This document shows positions 17,215 to 25,758 of a DNA stretch of 64,000 nucleotides, in pieces. The notes beneath the pieces are model-generated. The model was not told the DNA's origin, did no database searches, and worked only from the letters and a program-made list of their open reading frames with translations. The stretch is from Verrucomicrobiota bacterium. GTDB taxonomy: Bacteria; Verrucomicrobiota; Verrucomicrobiia; CAIQCK01. Each line of letters opens with the position of its first letter. Within the stretch, counting starts at the first letter, position 1. The translations under genes were made by a program, and so were the position numbers. The stretch covers positions 1-64,000 of the forward strand of contig JACRJX010000038.1 in NCBI GenBank assembly GCA_016235595.1, written 5' to 3'.

Positions 17215-17972
17215 CCTCGCCAGCCTCCGTTGACTTCCAGTGTCTGGCCCGTCACGTAGCTGGCGAGCGGAGAGCAGAGGAACAGCGCGACGTTGGCCAC
17301 TTCGCTGGTCGTGCCAAAACGTGCGAGCGGAACGTTCTTCAGCATCTCGGCGCGGACATTCTCGGGGATCGTCGCCGCCATCGCGGTCTCAATGACACCG
17401 GGAGCGATGGCGTTGGCGCGGATGCCGCGGCGCGCGGCCTCGCGGCTGAGGACGCGCATCACCGCCTGCACACCCGCCTTGGCGGCGGCGTAGTTCGACT
17501 GACCGAAAAACCCCAGAATCGACGCGATGCTGCCGAGGCTCACGATGGCCCCGCCGTCGCGCATGACTTCGAGGCCGAACTTGCAGCAGTGAAAGACACC
17601 GGAAAGGTTCACGTCGAGGACAGACTTCCATTCGTCGAGCGACATCTTGGCGAGTGTGTGGTCGCGGATGATGGCAGCGTTATTGATGAGGAAGTCAATC
17701 CCGCCAAGCCGCTGCCGGATCTCCTGCATCATGCGCTGCACCGCGTCCGGCTGCGACACATCCGCCGCCACTACCACGGCGCTCGCGGGGCGGGAGGCAT
17801 TCAACTCCGCCGCCACCTTCTCCGCATCCGCGCGCGTCGTGCCAATATCGGGATGATTCAACACCACTGTCGCTCCCGCCTGATGAAACGTCCGCGCTAT
17901 CTGCGCGCCAATACCCTGCGATGCGCCAGTAATCATGGCGATTTTGCCCGAGAAATCAATCGTTACGCTCAT
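17211..17972 (-). CDS. SDR-family 3-oxoacyl reductase / 3-hydroxy acid dehydrogenase
   Basis: 253 residues, a classical short-chain dehydrogenase. Cofactor motif TGASQGIG near residue 15, structural motif NNAA, catalytic Ser in LGSIAS and the Y-x-x-x-K as YAAAK. The C-terminus ASYVTGQTLEVNGGW is FabG-like. It may reduce 3-ketoacyl thioesters or oxidise 3-hydroxybutyrate. The operon (SDR, CoA-transferase, thiolase) favours the catabolic reading: 3-hydroxy acid to keto acid to keto-acyl-CoA to acetyl-CoA. No acyl carrier protein gene is nearby. Its stop overlaps the next start. Confidence 0.92.
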   Translation of the reverse strand: MSVTIDFSGKIAMITGASQGIGAQIARTFHQAGATVVLNHPDIGTTRADAEKVAAELNASRPASAVVVAADVSQPDAVQRMMQEIRQRLGGIDFLINNAAIIRDHTLAKMSLDEWKSVLDVNLSGVFHCCKFGLEVMRDGGAIVSLGSIASILGFFGQSNYAAAKAGVQAVMRVLSREAARRGIRANAIAPGVIETAMAATIPENVRAEMLKNVPLARFGTTSEVANVALFLCSPLASYVTGQTLEVNGGWRG

Positions 17973-18008
17973 GAGAAAAGCTGTTCCAGAAAGACAGTTT
18001 CATTTTAC

Positions 18009-18965
18009 TTATACCCCCCCACAATTCCTGCACAACTCTATTGTCTCGCGCCTGCCATGCTTGAAATCAAATATCATTCTTTTCCGCCTTCTGGAACTGT
18101 AAATCTCAAACAGGGTTTTGTTATTCAGATTTCCTATGGCGCCTTTTCCATTCAAATCGTTACAGCAAACCGTCACATCTCCATCGGGCAGAAGAACCAT
18201 GCTGTGATTCAGGAAATAGCACCAGTTGTTAAATTTCTTCTTCAACCCGTTGACTTCGATGTTTCCTATCCAATCGTGGGGATATCTTAATTCCACCTCA
18301 TCGACTGATTTGCAGAGCGTCTGAAACTCTTCCGTCATCCAGTTCGTATTTTGTTCCTTGCCGAACTCAATGATACAGATGATCCCGGTTTTGATTTTGC
18401 CCTGATTGATTCTGACAAAATGGCCGATGTTCTCGCGAACCGCCTCCCATCTGGCGCCGGACCTGATCTCTTCGTATTTCTCCCTTGAGCCGCCATCCAC
18501 GCTGAATCTGATCGAATCCACGACCCCTGAATCCACGAGCCCCTTGCTCAGTTGCGGATTCAGGGCGGTCGCGTTGGTCAACAGTCGGACTTCAGGGAAG
18601 AACTTGCCTGCCGCTGCGAAAGAGTCCTTGTACGTTTTTACCACGTCAAACATTCCCAGCACATCCGGATGCAGCAGGGTTTCGCCTGCGCTCCAGAATA
18701 ACAACCGTTTGACGCTCTTGAACCGTTTGTCGAAAAGCAAATCTTTGAGCGCTTTATGCAAGGTCTCTTTGCTCATCGCCTGTTTTTTCATGCGATGATC
18801 CAGCGCGCACCATTTGCATCGCAGATTGCAGTAATTAACAAGCTCGACGTTCACTTCTACGATCGTGCTCGTCCTTTTCAGCCTATCCAGGAGCAACTGC
18901 AGCTCAAATAACAAGGACCGATACAATTGCGCTGATTTGTTACGCAAGATTTCAGTTAAACGCAT
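18009..18965 (-). CDS. Radical SAM/SPASM-like protein
   Basis: 318 residues. The radical SAM cluster motif C46-NLR-C50-KW-C53 binds the catalytic 4Fe-4S cluster; a C-terminal SPASM-like region has further Cys (WCYFLN, VTVCCND, LCRNCGG) for an auxiliary cluster. Such proteins modify peptides, sugars or cofactors. No precursor peptide is recognised next to it. Base use is clearly more AT-rich than its neighbours (AAA/AAT/TTT-rich codons), suggesting acquisition by transfer. It stands alone: 36 bases upstream of the SDR start but different in composition. Substrate unknown. Confidence 0.88.
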   Translation of the reverse strand: MRLTEILRNKSAQLYRSLLFELQLLLDRLKRTSTIVEVNVELVNYCNLRCKWCALDHRMKKQAMSKETLHKALKDLLFDKRFKSVKRLLFWSAGETLLHPDVLGMFDVVKTYKDSFAAAGKFFPEVRLLTNATALNPQLSKGLVDSGVVDSIRFSVDGGSREKYEEIRSGARWEAVRENIGHFVRINQGKIKTGIICIIEFGKEQNTNWMTEEFQTLCKSVDEVELRYPHDWIGNIEVNGLKKKFNNWCYFLNHSMVLLPDGDVTVCCNDLNGKGAIGNLNNKTLFEIYSSRRRKRMIFDFKHGRRETIELCRNCGGV

Positions 18966-19279
18966 CGCAACCCTGATGTTCCTTTATGATTATTCCATCA
19001 CCCAACCTGGTCTCGCCCTCACTCCTTAGCATGACCGTGATAAAAAACCAATCAGCTCCAAAACGGCGAGATGCTTATTGTCTTCATCGAGAGGCGCCAC
19101 GTGCCCACGCCGAAGGAATCATGACGGCATGGACGAGGGCCGGATGTTGGAGAGATTTGGCTTTTGCGCCCGGGGCGGTGGCAGCTACACTGCGGCCGAT
19201 GTCCAAGGAAGCCCTCAAGAGCAATGCAATGGCGCGAAGACGACACAGTCCGGTCTGCGCGCACAAGGAGAAGAATCCC
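18966..19279. other. Divergent intergenic region, no gene seen
   Basis: 314 bases between the leftward radical SAM gene and the rightward PIG-L gene. The first half is AT-rich like the radical SAM gene, the second half GC-rich like the rest of the window, so a junction of foreign and native DNA may lie near 19060. Open frames here have no ribosome-binding site or recognisable domain. No convincing promoter pair was identified. Confidence 0.4.
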
Positions 19280-20245
19280 ATGAATGGAAAGAACTGGTTC
19301 GTTGCCGGAATTGTTTTGGCAGCATGTTTTGTTGGTGCGAGCAGTGGCCGCGGCGCGGAGGAAGCATGGAATGCGACGCTGGCCACGGGCAAGAAGCCGC
19401 CGGCGGCGGCACCTCGCGAAGACGGCAAGTTGTCCATCATCGCCTTCGGCGCGCATCCAGACGACTCGGAATTGAAGGCGGGCGGCGTGGGCGCGTTGTG
19501 GGCAGCGGAAGGCCATCATGTGAAACTGGTCTCGACGACCAACGGCGATGTCGGCCATTGGTCCCAGGCAGGCGGGACGCTCGCGCAACGGCGTCTGGCT
19601 GAGGTGCGAAAGTGCGACACGGCGCTCGGCGCGACGGCCGAGGTGCTCGACATTCACGACGGGGAATTGATGCCCACGCTGGAGAACCGGCGGATCATCA
19701 CGCAGTTGATCCGCGAATGGAAAGCCGACGTCGTGCTGGCGCCGCGTTCCAATGATTATCATCCCGACCATCGCTACACGGGCATCCTCGTGCAGGACGC
19801 CGCCTTCATGGTGACCGTTCCGTTCTTCTGCCCGGCGGTGCCGTATCTGGCCAAGAACCCGGTGTTTCTCTACTACTCCGACAGTTTTGAGAGGCCGAAT
19901 CCTTTCCGGCCGGACATTGCGGTTTCGATTGACGACGCGATCGAGAAGAAGGTCAACGCCATCGCGATGCTCGAATCGCAGATGGTGGAAGGATGCTGTG
20001 GCGGCGACGAGCGGCTGGTGCCCAAGACGAAGGAAGAATACCTGAAACGCATGGATGCGGTCCGCGAGCGGCTTCGCAACCGGTTTGCGGGCGTGGCCAA
20101 CCAGTATCGCGCCAAGCTGATCGAGCTGTATGGCGAGGAGCGGGGCAAGAAGGTGAAGTATGCCGAGGCGTTCGAGCTGTGCGAATACGGCCGCCGGCCT
20201 TCGATTGCAGAACTGAAGAAGTTGTTCCCGACGTTTGCAAAGTAG
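19280..20245 (+). CDS. Exported PIG-L/LmbE-family deacetylase
   Basis: 321 residues. Zinc-dependent N-acetylglucosaminyl-type deacetylase fold: the metal motif is AHPDD (H59, D61, D62), with a third His in NDYHPDHRYTG. The signal peptide MNGKNWFVAGIVLAACFVGA indicates export. ATG 19280 is preceded by AAGGAG at good spacing; an open frame further upstream lacks homology. Family members deacetylate GlcNAc-containing glycolipids, glycans or thiol cofactors; an exported form near glycoside-hydrolase-like proteins suggests action on amino-sugar glycans. The next gene follows after 26 bases. Confidence 0.9.
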   Translation: MNGKNWFVAGIVLAACFVGASSGRGAEEAWNATLATGKKPPAAAPREDGKLSIIAFGAHPDDSELKAGGVGALWAAEGHHVKLVSTTNGDVGHWSQAGGTLAQRRLAEVRKCDTALGATAEVLDIHDGELMPTLENRRIITQLIREWKADVVLAPRSNDYHPDHRYTGILVQDAAFMVTVPFFCPAVPYLAKNPVFLYYSDSFERPNPFRPDIAVSIDDAIEKKVNAIAMLESQMVEGCCGGDERLVPKTKEEYLKRMDAVRERLRNRFAGVANQYRAKLIELYGEERGKKVKYAEAFELCEYGRRPSIAELKKLFPTFAK

Positions 20246-20271
20246 CCACGCCGGAATTGTGAAGAGCAAAC

Positions 20272-22362
20272 ATGAATAACCACTCATTGTTTTCGCGGCG
20301 CGAGTTTCTGGCGCGCAGTCTCGGCGGCGTGGCTGCGACCAGCTTGGGACCGCTCATTCAAAGCAGCCAGACGGCGATGGCCATGCCGGCGACGAAACCG
20401 AAAGCGCCCCTGGCAATGTGGGCGTTGACCGGCACGCTGAAGTCCGACGACGTGCGCAGGCAGCTTGATGCGTATCACAACGTCGGTTGGGGCGTGGTGC
20501 TTTATCCGCGTTGGGGACTCGAACTCGAATACCTCGGCGAGGCATGGTTCGAGCGAATCCGGTTCATTGTTGAGCAGGCCGCGGCGCGGAAGATGGAGGT
20601 GTGGCTTTACGACGAGTTTTGCTGGCCAAGCGGCCATGCCAAAGGACTAGTCACAAAGGATCGCGAGGAACTGGAAGCGCAAGTGTTGCTCGTGGAGCAG
20701 AACGGCAAGAGCAACATCGAGCGGGTTCCCGGCAGCGCCAATCTGTTGATGCCCGAAGCCACCGCGCGGTTCCTTGCGGTGACACACGAGCGATACGCTG
20801 CCGCGATCGGCAAGTTCTTCGGCTCAACGGTGCGGGCCATCTTCACGGACGAGCCTTCGCTGGCTGGCCAGCACCAGCCGCGCAAGCCCGGCCACTCCGC
20901 GTGGCGGCTGACATGGTCGGCGGCGATGGAGAAAGCTCTCGGCGGCAATTTCCGACAACGCATCGCGCGCGCCGGTGATGTCGCACATTCGCCACTGTGG
21001 CGCGATTACTGGGCAGCCTATACGCGCATTTTCCATGACGCGTGGGTCGCGCCCATCGCGCGCTGGTGCGAGGCGCACAAGATTGCGTTCAGCGGCCACT
21101 TCCTCGGCGAACACAGTTTTGGTTCCCAAGTCGCCTACAACGGCAGCTTGCGGCAACAGCTTGCCGCGCTGGGTATTCCCGGCATTGACGAGATCAGCAC
21201 GCGCACGGACCCGGCCAAGTGCGAAGCGTTGACGCTGGCCGCCATCGCAGAGCTTGTCGCCCGCGAACGCATGGTGGAGGTCTATGCACTGGGTCCGCCA
21301 AGCATGAGCATGGAAACCATGCGGAAGATGGTGGACTTGTGCGCCGCGTGTGGCGTGGACCGCTACATCCTGGCGATCTGCCCGTTCGATCTTAAAGGCG
21401 GTGTTTTCAAACGAGAGTACTGTGGTGTCTTCGGGCCGCAGCAGCCGTGGTTTCGCGACGGCGCGAAGGTTTACACGGAGTATGTGGCTGAAGCCGCCGA
21501 GCGCGCCCGGGCAGCAAAACCGCTGGGCATCCCGTGGCCTTCAGACGAAGAACTCTGGGCCGCCGCTGGACCTGCGCCGACGCGTTCGGAAGCGTTGAAG
21601 GCAATGACGGACAAGTTTGTCTCCGCAGCACGCGAGGCGATTCGCGCGCGGCTGGAGCCGGGCAATGCCGTTCCCGCTGCGACCGCAACGCGCCAGAATC
21701 TGGAAGCCAACTGGACGTTCAAGGCCAGGGGTTTGAATTCGCTCCGGCTCGATCAACCGGTTCTGAACATCGTGGACCTGCCGCGCACAGCGGAACTGTC
21801 CGTGCAATGCCAGCTCGTGCGCAGCCTGCGTATCAACGGCACTGCCGTGAACCTGGACTCCGCGTCCGCCGATCGGCAATTCGACCTGAGTTACTGGCGC
21901 GTGCCGGTCGCCAAGCTTCTGCGCGTCGGCGAGAATCGCATCGAGGTGGACACAACTGAGCCAAAAGCACTGAAGTTTCTGCCGGCGCTGATCTTGTGGG
22001 GCGGTTTTGCAGTGGATGAACAGGGACGTTTGATCGCGCCACCGAAAACGATCAAACCTGGAGACTGGCGATCACAAGGATTCTCCGCCTTCTGCGGCAC
22101 GGGACGTTATCAGACCGAAGTAAATCTCCAGTCAATTCCGAAGCAACTGGGCGTGAACAGCGGCGGTTATCCCGTGCGCGTGATTTGGAACGGCAAGAAC
22201 CTCGGCCTTCGCGCGTGGCCGCCGTTCCAGTTCGACGTGAGCAGTGCGGCGCGCGTGGGCCGGAATGAAATCGTCATCGAGGTCACGAGCACCTTGGGGC
22301 ACCTTTTTGTTGCCAAGGAATCGCCGCCGGTGGGATTACTGGAGGTTTGGACGGAGGCGTAG
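20272..22362 (+). CDS. Tat-exported GH106-like glycoside hydrolase
   Basis: 696 residues. The Tat signal SRREFLARSLGG is followed by a TIM-barrel region with YDEFCWPSGHAKG, which resembles the conserved block of GH106 alpha-L-rhamnosidases and related proteins, and FTDEPSLAG, a likely carboxylate-bearing strand. The C-terminal third (about 490-696) looks like GH2-type beta-sandwich domains (VGENRIEV, VGRNEIVIEVTSTLGH). Shorter than classical GH106 enzymes (about 1000 residues), so assignment is to the wider clan only. It sits in a group of exported sugar enzymes (PIG-L, isomerase, propeller). Confidence 0.7.
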   Translation: MNNHSLFSRREFLARSLGGVAATSLGPLIQSSQTAMAMPATKPKAPLAMWALTGTLKSDDVRRQLDAYHNVGWGVVLYPRWGLELEYLGEAWFERIRFIVEQAAARKMEVWLYDEFCWPSGHAKGLVTKDREELEAQVLLVEQNGKSNIERVPGSANLLMPEATARFLAVTHERYAAAIGKFFGSTVRAIFTDEPSLAGQHQPRKPGHSAWRLTWSAAMEKALGGNFRQRIARAGDVAHSPLWRDYWAAYTRIFHDAWVAPIARWCEAHKIAFSGHFLGEHSFGSQVAYNGSLRQQLAALGIPGIDEISTRTDPAKCEALTLAAIAELVARERMVEVYALGPPSMSMETMRKMVDLCAACGVDRYILAICPFDLKGGVFKREYCGVFGPQQPWFRDGAKVYTEYVAEAAERARAAKPLGIPWPSDEELWAAAGPAPTRSEALKAMTDKFVSAAREAIRARLEPGNAVPAATATRQNLEANWTFKARGLNSLRLDQPVLNIVDLPRTAELSVQCQLVRSLRINGTAVNLDSASADRQFDLSYWRVPVAKLLRVGENRIEVDTTEPKALKFLPALILWGGFAVDEQGRLIAPPKTIKPGDWRSQGFSAFCGTGRYQTEVNLQSIPKQLGVNSGGYPVRVIWNGKNLGLRAWPPFQFDVSSAARVGRNEIVIEVTSTLGHLFVAKESPPVGLLEVWTEA

Positions 22363-22371
22363 CCGCCAGCG

Positions 22372-23283
22372 TCAAGCACGGGCCAGCGCGGCGGACAGCG
22401 TCGCGAAACATTTCTTCGCTGCGGCAATCGGATCGTAGCCGGGCTTGTTGAAAATCTGCCCGCTCACCTCGACGACAGCCGCGCCATTGTAGCCGAGCTG
22501 TTTGAGCAGCTTGAAGTAGGCGACGTAATCCGTGCTGCCCTCGCCGGGGAGGAGGAACTGGAATTTCTTCGCGTCGCCTGTGGCGTCCTTCAGGTGGATG
22601 AACCGCGTCTGCGGCAACAACGCCTTCATGCTGTCAGCAAGCGAAACGCCTGCCAGTTGGAAGTGGCTGAAGTCGTAACCGACTTTGACCGCCGGGCTGT
22701 TGACCTTTTCCAGGAGCCAGAGCAAACGCTCCGGCGAATTAACCGCGTTGCCGACGTGCGCCTTGATCGCCAGCGTGAGCCCACCCGCCTTGGCAACAGC
22801 AGCCCACGATTGCAGGCGCTCGACCATGCGCTCCTTGATGTCGTCCCACTGCGCCGGTTTGCCTCCGAGCACGGTCTCGGCAATCAGCGGCTGCCGGGGC
22901 GAAAGGTCGCGGGCCAGTTGCGCCGCGTCCTTGAGGGCATCGAGGTTCTTCGCGTGCGCCGCGTCGTCCGCCGTCAGGCTCATGTTGAGCATCAGTGCGG
23001 AGACTTCCAGCCGCAACGTTGCGAGCCGGGCGCGGAGGTTCTTGCGCGCATCAGCAGACAACAGCTTCGGTTCGGTCGGGAAACCGGGGGTGAGGGTCAA
23101 CTCGACGTTGCGGTATCCGATCTCCGCGCACGCGCGCAAGGCTTCGTCCAGCGGCACCGTCTTCATGCCGTAGAGGCTGAAACCGAGACTGATGCCGGTG
23201 TCGGCAGCACGCGACGGAAACGGAAGCGCGGCCAGCGCAGCGATGCTGGCGGTGTGTTGAAGAAACTGGCGGCGGGTTTGCAT
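22372..23283 (-). CDS. Exported sugar phosphate isomerase/epimerase-like TIM-barrel protein
   Basis: 303 residues. The N-terminal MQTRRQFLQHTASIAALAA is a Tat-type signal. The rest is the AP-endonuclease-2/xylose-isomerase-like barrel with metal-site acids and His spread over strands (NVELTLTP, KVGYDFSHFQ, FIHLKDATGD, AAVVEVSG). Family members epimerise or isomerise sugars. Exported versions are abundant in PVC bacteria, and their substrates are mostly unknown. It converges on the GH106-like gene with only 9 bases between, and is preceded by the propeller gene on the same strand (24-base gap). Confidence 0.85.
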   Translation of the reverse strand: MQTRRQFLQHTASIAALAALPFPSRAADTGISLGFSLYGMKTVPLDEALRACAEIGYRNVELTLTPGFPTEPKLLSADARKNLRARLATLRLEVSALMLNMSLTADDAAHAKNLDALKDAAQLARDLSPRQPLIAETVLGGKPAQWDDIKERMVERLQSWAAVAKAGGLTLAIKAHVGNAVNSPERLLWLLEKVNSPAVKVGYDFSHFQLAGVSLADSMKALLPQTRFIHLKDATGDAKKFQFLLPGEGSTDYVAYFKLLKQLGYNGAAVVEVSGQIFNKPGYDPIAAAKKCFATLSAALARA

Positions 23284-23307
23284 GAAGGTGTCTCCTGATT
23301 ATCCGGG

Positions 23308-24555
23308 TCAATTCTTCTTCCGGTTCGCGCGGAAGTCGAAACAGAGCAGTTGTCGTTCGTTGCGGACGTAAAGGAAGCCATCGGACAGCACGGGCGCGAT
23401 GTAGCTGGGCCGCTCCGGGTTGAGGACCTGAGCGCTGCAAATGATTTCGCAGCCTTGCGGCTTCAGGCGCGCGAGCATCAGCCGGCCCCATTCGGTGAGA
23501 ATGATGAAGTGGCCGTTGGCGTAGATCATCGAGCAACGCGTGAGCTTCGGTTGCTCCCACATCAGCTTTCCCGTCGCGACTTCCACGCAACGCAGCGTCG
23601 TGCCTTCCTCGTGCCGGCCGTTGAAGCCGTAGAGATAACCGTCACGAAGGATGGAGGTGGCCCAGTGGTTGGACATCACTTCATCGCGCCAGACCACATC
23701 GTAACCGTCCTTGCGACAGCGCAGCAACGCGCCGCCGGTGCGATACGACGCCGACACAAACACGCAGTCCCCTGTAATGACCGGCGAAGCGGCGTTGACG
23801 GACTCGTGGAGTTTCGAGCGAAACGGGAACCGCCAGAAGACCTTCCCATCCACCGGGTCGAGCGCCAGGAGGCCCCCGCGCCCGAAGACGAACGCGAACC
23901 GCTGGCCGCCGATGGTCGCGCACATTGGCGACGCGTAGCTTGCGCCTTCGTCGGTGGCCTGCCAGACGGTTTTGCCGGTGGCGCAGTCGAGCGCCACAAC
24001 ACCCGCACCGTTGGGGCCGCCGGCGTTTATAATCAGCCGCCCGCCTTCGAGCAACGGCGAGCTGCCGACGCCAAAGAAATTCTGCGGCACGTTCAGTTCC
24101 TCGTTGAGCTGGCGCTGCCAGATCACCGCGCCGGTTTTCACGTTGAAGCAACAGAGCTTCCCTGCCGCGCCAAAAGTGAACACCCGGTCGCCCGCCACCA
24201 ACGCCGTGCAACGCGGGCCGCCGTTGTAACCGTAGCGATCCACGTAGTCGGTGAGATACGCGGCCTTCCACCGCCGCGCGCCGGTGACGGCGTCCAGGCA
24301 CTCCAGCACCTCCTCGTCACGGACACGGTGAAACAAGAACATGGCGCCGTTCACCACCGACGGCGCGCTGTAGGAAGCTCCCACATCCATCTTCCAAACC
24401 AACGGCAGCCCATTCTCCGGCCAGCTCGTCACCAGGTTTGTCTCCGCCGAAACACCATCATGCGTCGGCCCCATGAAGCACGGCCAATCGTCAGCCCACA
24501 CTCCGCCGCACGTCGCCAATAGCATCCAACACACCACGCGAATAATCGTCCGCAT
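23308..24555 (-). CDS. Exported PQQ-type beta-propeller protein
   Basis: 415 residues from ATG 24555. Signal peptide (MRTIIRVVCWMLLATCGGVWA), then DWPCFMGPTHDGVSAE, a start typical of PVC outer-membrane-biogenesis-like PQQ repeat proteins. Repeated blades show the A-x-D-x-x-T-G-x-x-x-W pattern (CLDAVTGARRW, CFNVKTGAVIW, ALDCATGKTVW, ALDPVDGKVFW, CVEVATGKLMW). No dehydrogenase active site is evident, so it is probably a scaffold or binding protein, not a quinoprotein enzyme. A GTG seven codons upstream is a weaker start. Confidence 0.85.
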   Translation of the reverse strand: MRTIIRVVCWMLLATCGGVWADDWPCFMGPTHDGVSAETNLVTSWPENGLPLVWKMDVGASYSAPSVVNGAMFLFHRVRDEEVLECLDAVTGARRWKAAYLTDYVDRYGYNGGPRCTALVAGDRVFTFGAAGKLCCFNVKTGAVIWQRQLNEELNVPQNFFGVGSSPLLEGGRLIINAGGPNGAGVVALDCATGKTVWQATDEGASYASPMCATIGGQRFAFVFGRGGLLALDPVDGKVFWRFPFRSKLHESVNAASPVITGDCVFVSASYRTGGALLRCRKDGYDVVWRDEVMSNHWATSILRDGYLYGFNGRHEEGTTLRCVEVATGKLMWEQPKLTRCSMIYANGHFIILTEWGRLMLARLKPQGCEIICSAQVLNPERPSYIAPVLSDGFLYVRNERQLLCFDFRANRKKN

Positions 24556-24684
24556 AAGAGGACGGTAGATTGGCACACTCGGATTCCTCCGGCCAAGACA
24601 AGATTCAACGCTGGTACCTCCCCCTGATTCCCCTGCGCGTTCAAAACCAGAAGATCGCAGAAGTCTGGACGGAGAACTCGCCGT

Positions 24685-25107
24685 TTACGAAGCTTCCGGC
24701 GGCAGCGCGGGACCGCTCAACGAGAACACAATGATGCGCTCGCCGGTGACAGTGCTGATGTCGGTGTGGAGGCTGCGAACTTTCTGGCCCGTGATTTCGG
24801 TCACGAGGGCTTCCAACAACGGCTTGCCGCGTTCGAGCAGTTCAGAGCGGACCTGCTTGATGAGATTGCGGCCCTGGTCGCGGGGGTTGCTCTGCGCCAG
24901 TTGCTTCTCCGCCGGGGTCAGCACGCCGCGCAGGCGCACGAGCACCATGTCGTCAATCAAGTAAGACTTCGCTTCTTCCGGGCCGCGGCCCATGTATTCA
25001 TGTTCGAACTTGATGATGGCTTCGCTGATTCGCGCTTCGAGTTGGCCTTTGCTGTGATTCATATCGGCTCGGCCGAATGATGAACCGATTGGGGGGATGT
25101 TGTCCAT
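24685..25107 (-). CDS. DUF2294/MpsC-like protein
   Basis: 140 residues; an ATG at 25062 (MNHSKGQLEARI) is an alternative start closer to the usual family N-terminus. Recognised as DUF2294 by the Gly-Arg-Gly-Pro-Glu segment (EYMGRGPEEAK), DDMVLVRLRGVLTPAEK and the GERIIVFSL end. The family is called MpsC in an Na+-translocating membrane-potential system of Firmicutes whose partner proteins MpsAB (DAB type) energise inorganic-carbon uptake. Here it follows a beta-carbonic anhydrase after 3 bases, which supports a CO2/bicarbonate role. No MpsA or MpsB gene is in the window. Soluble, no membrane segment. Confidence 0.75.
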   Translation of the reverse strand: MDNIPPIGSSFGRADMNHSKGQLEARISEAIIKFEHEYMGRGPEEAKSYLIDDMVLVRLRGVLTPAEKQLAQSNPRDQGRNLIKQVRSELLERGKPLLEALVTEITGQKVRSLHTDISTVTGERIIVFSLSGPALPPEAS

Positions 25108-25110
25108 GTT

Positions 25111-25758
25111 TTAGCGAGGTAACGGGGTTTCTGACAGCGGCATGAACTGACAGCGTTCCGGGTCGTAGGCGAACAGTTCGCCCGTGGCAATCTTGAAGAA
25201 CCAGCCGTGCAACCGCAGCGAACCGTCGGCAAGACGGGCTTGCACGGCAGGATAGGTCCGCAGGTTGTCGAGCGCGAACAACACATTCTCCTCCTCGGCG
25301 GCGCGCTGGCGCGCTTCCTCGCTGCCGAGGTGTGTGTAACTGATCTCGATGAGCGGCCTCACCGGCGCGGCTAGTTTCAGCCACTCGGTCAGGTGAGGCA
25401 TCGGCGGGTCAGCAGGCAGTCCGCGCATCAATGCGGCGATGGCGCCGCAGTGCGAGTGGCCGCAGACCACGATGTCGTTCACTCGCAGCATGTCCACGGC
25501 GAACTCGATCGCCGCGGCAGTGGAGTTGGTCGCGCCCGCGGCGGTCGCCGGCGGCACGATGTTGCCGAGGTTCTTGACCACGAACAGGTCACCCGGCTGG
25601 CTCTGTGTGATCAGTTCCACCAGCACGCGCGAGTCGGAACAGGTGATGAAAAGCGTGTGCGGCTGCTGGCCGTCGCGGGAAAGCCTCTGGAACAGTTCGC
25701 GGTAGCGGCCAAACTCCTCCTGCCGGAAGCGATGAACACCGTCAATGAGTTGTTGCAT
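25111..25758 (-). CDS. Beta-carbonic anhydrase
   Basis: 215 residues. Interconverts CO2 and bicarbonate in the cytoplasm. Zinc ligands C40 (CSDSR, with D42-R44 dyad), H101 and C104 (HSHCG) are all present, as are KNLGN and the GAT substrate region. CynT/Can-type by length. It overlaps the end of the gmhB gene by 17 bases and is followed after 3 bases by the DUF2294 gene. Part of a run with pckG and aspC, so it can supply or remove CO2 around PEP carboxykinase. Confidence 0.95.
   Translation of the reverse strand: MQQLIDGVHRFRQEEFGRYRELFQRLSRDGQQPHTLFITCSDSRVLVELITQSQPGDLFVVKNLGNIVPPATAAGATNSTAAAIEFAVDMLRVNDIVVCGHSHCGAIAALMRGLPADPPMPHLTEWLKLAAPVRPLIEISYTHLGSEEARQRAAEEENVLFALDNLRTYPAVQARLADGSLRLHGWFFKIATGELFAYDPERCQFMPLSETPLPR

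Noticed and set aside
15328..17259. Long open frame on the plus strand across the thiolase and CoA-transferase genes (643 residues)
   Set aside because: It is the antisense shadow of two well-conserved genes; no domain or ribosome-binding site is seen and the composition is that of a frame opposite GC-rich codons.
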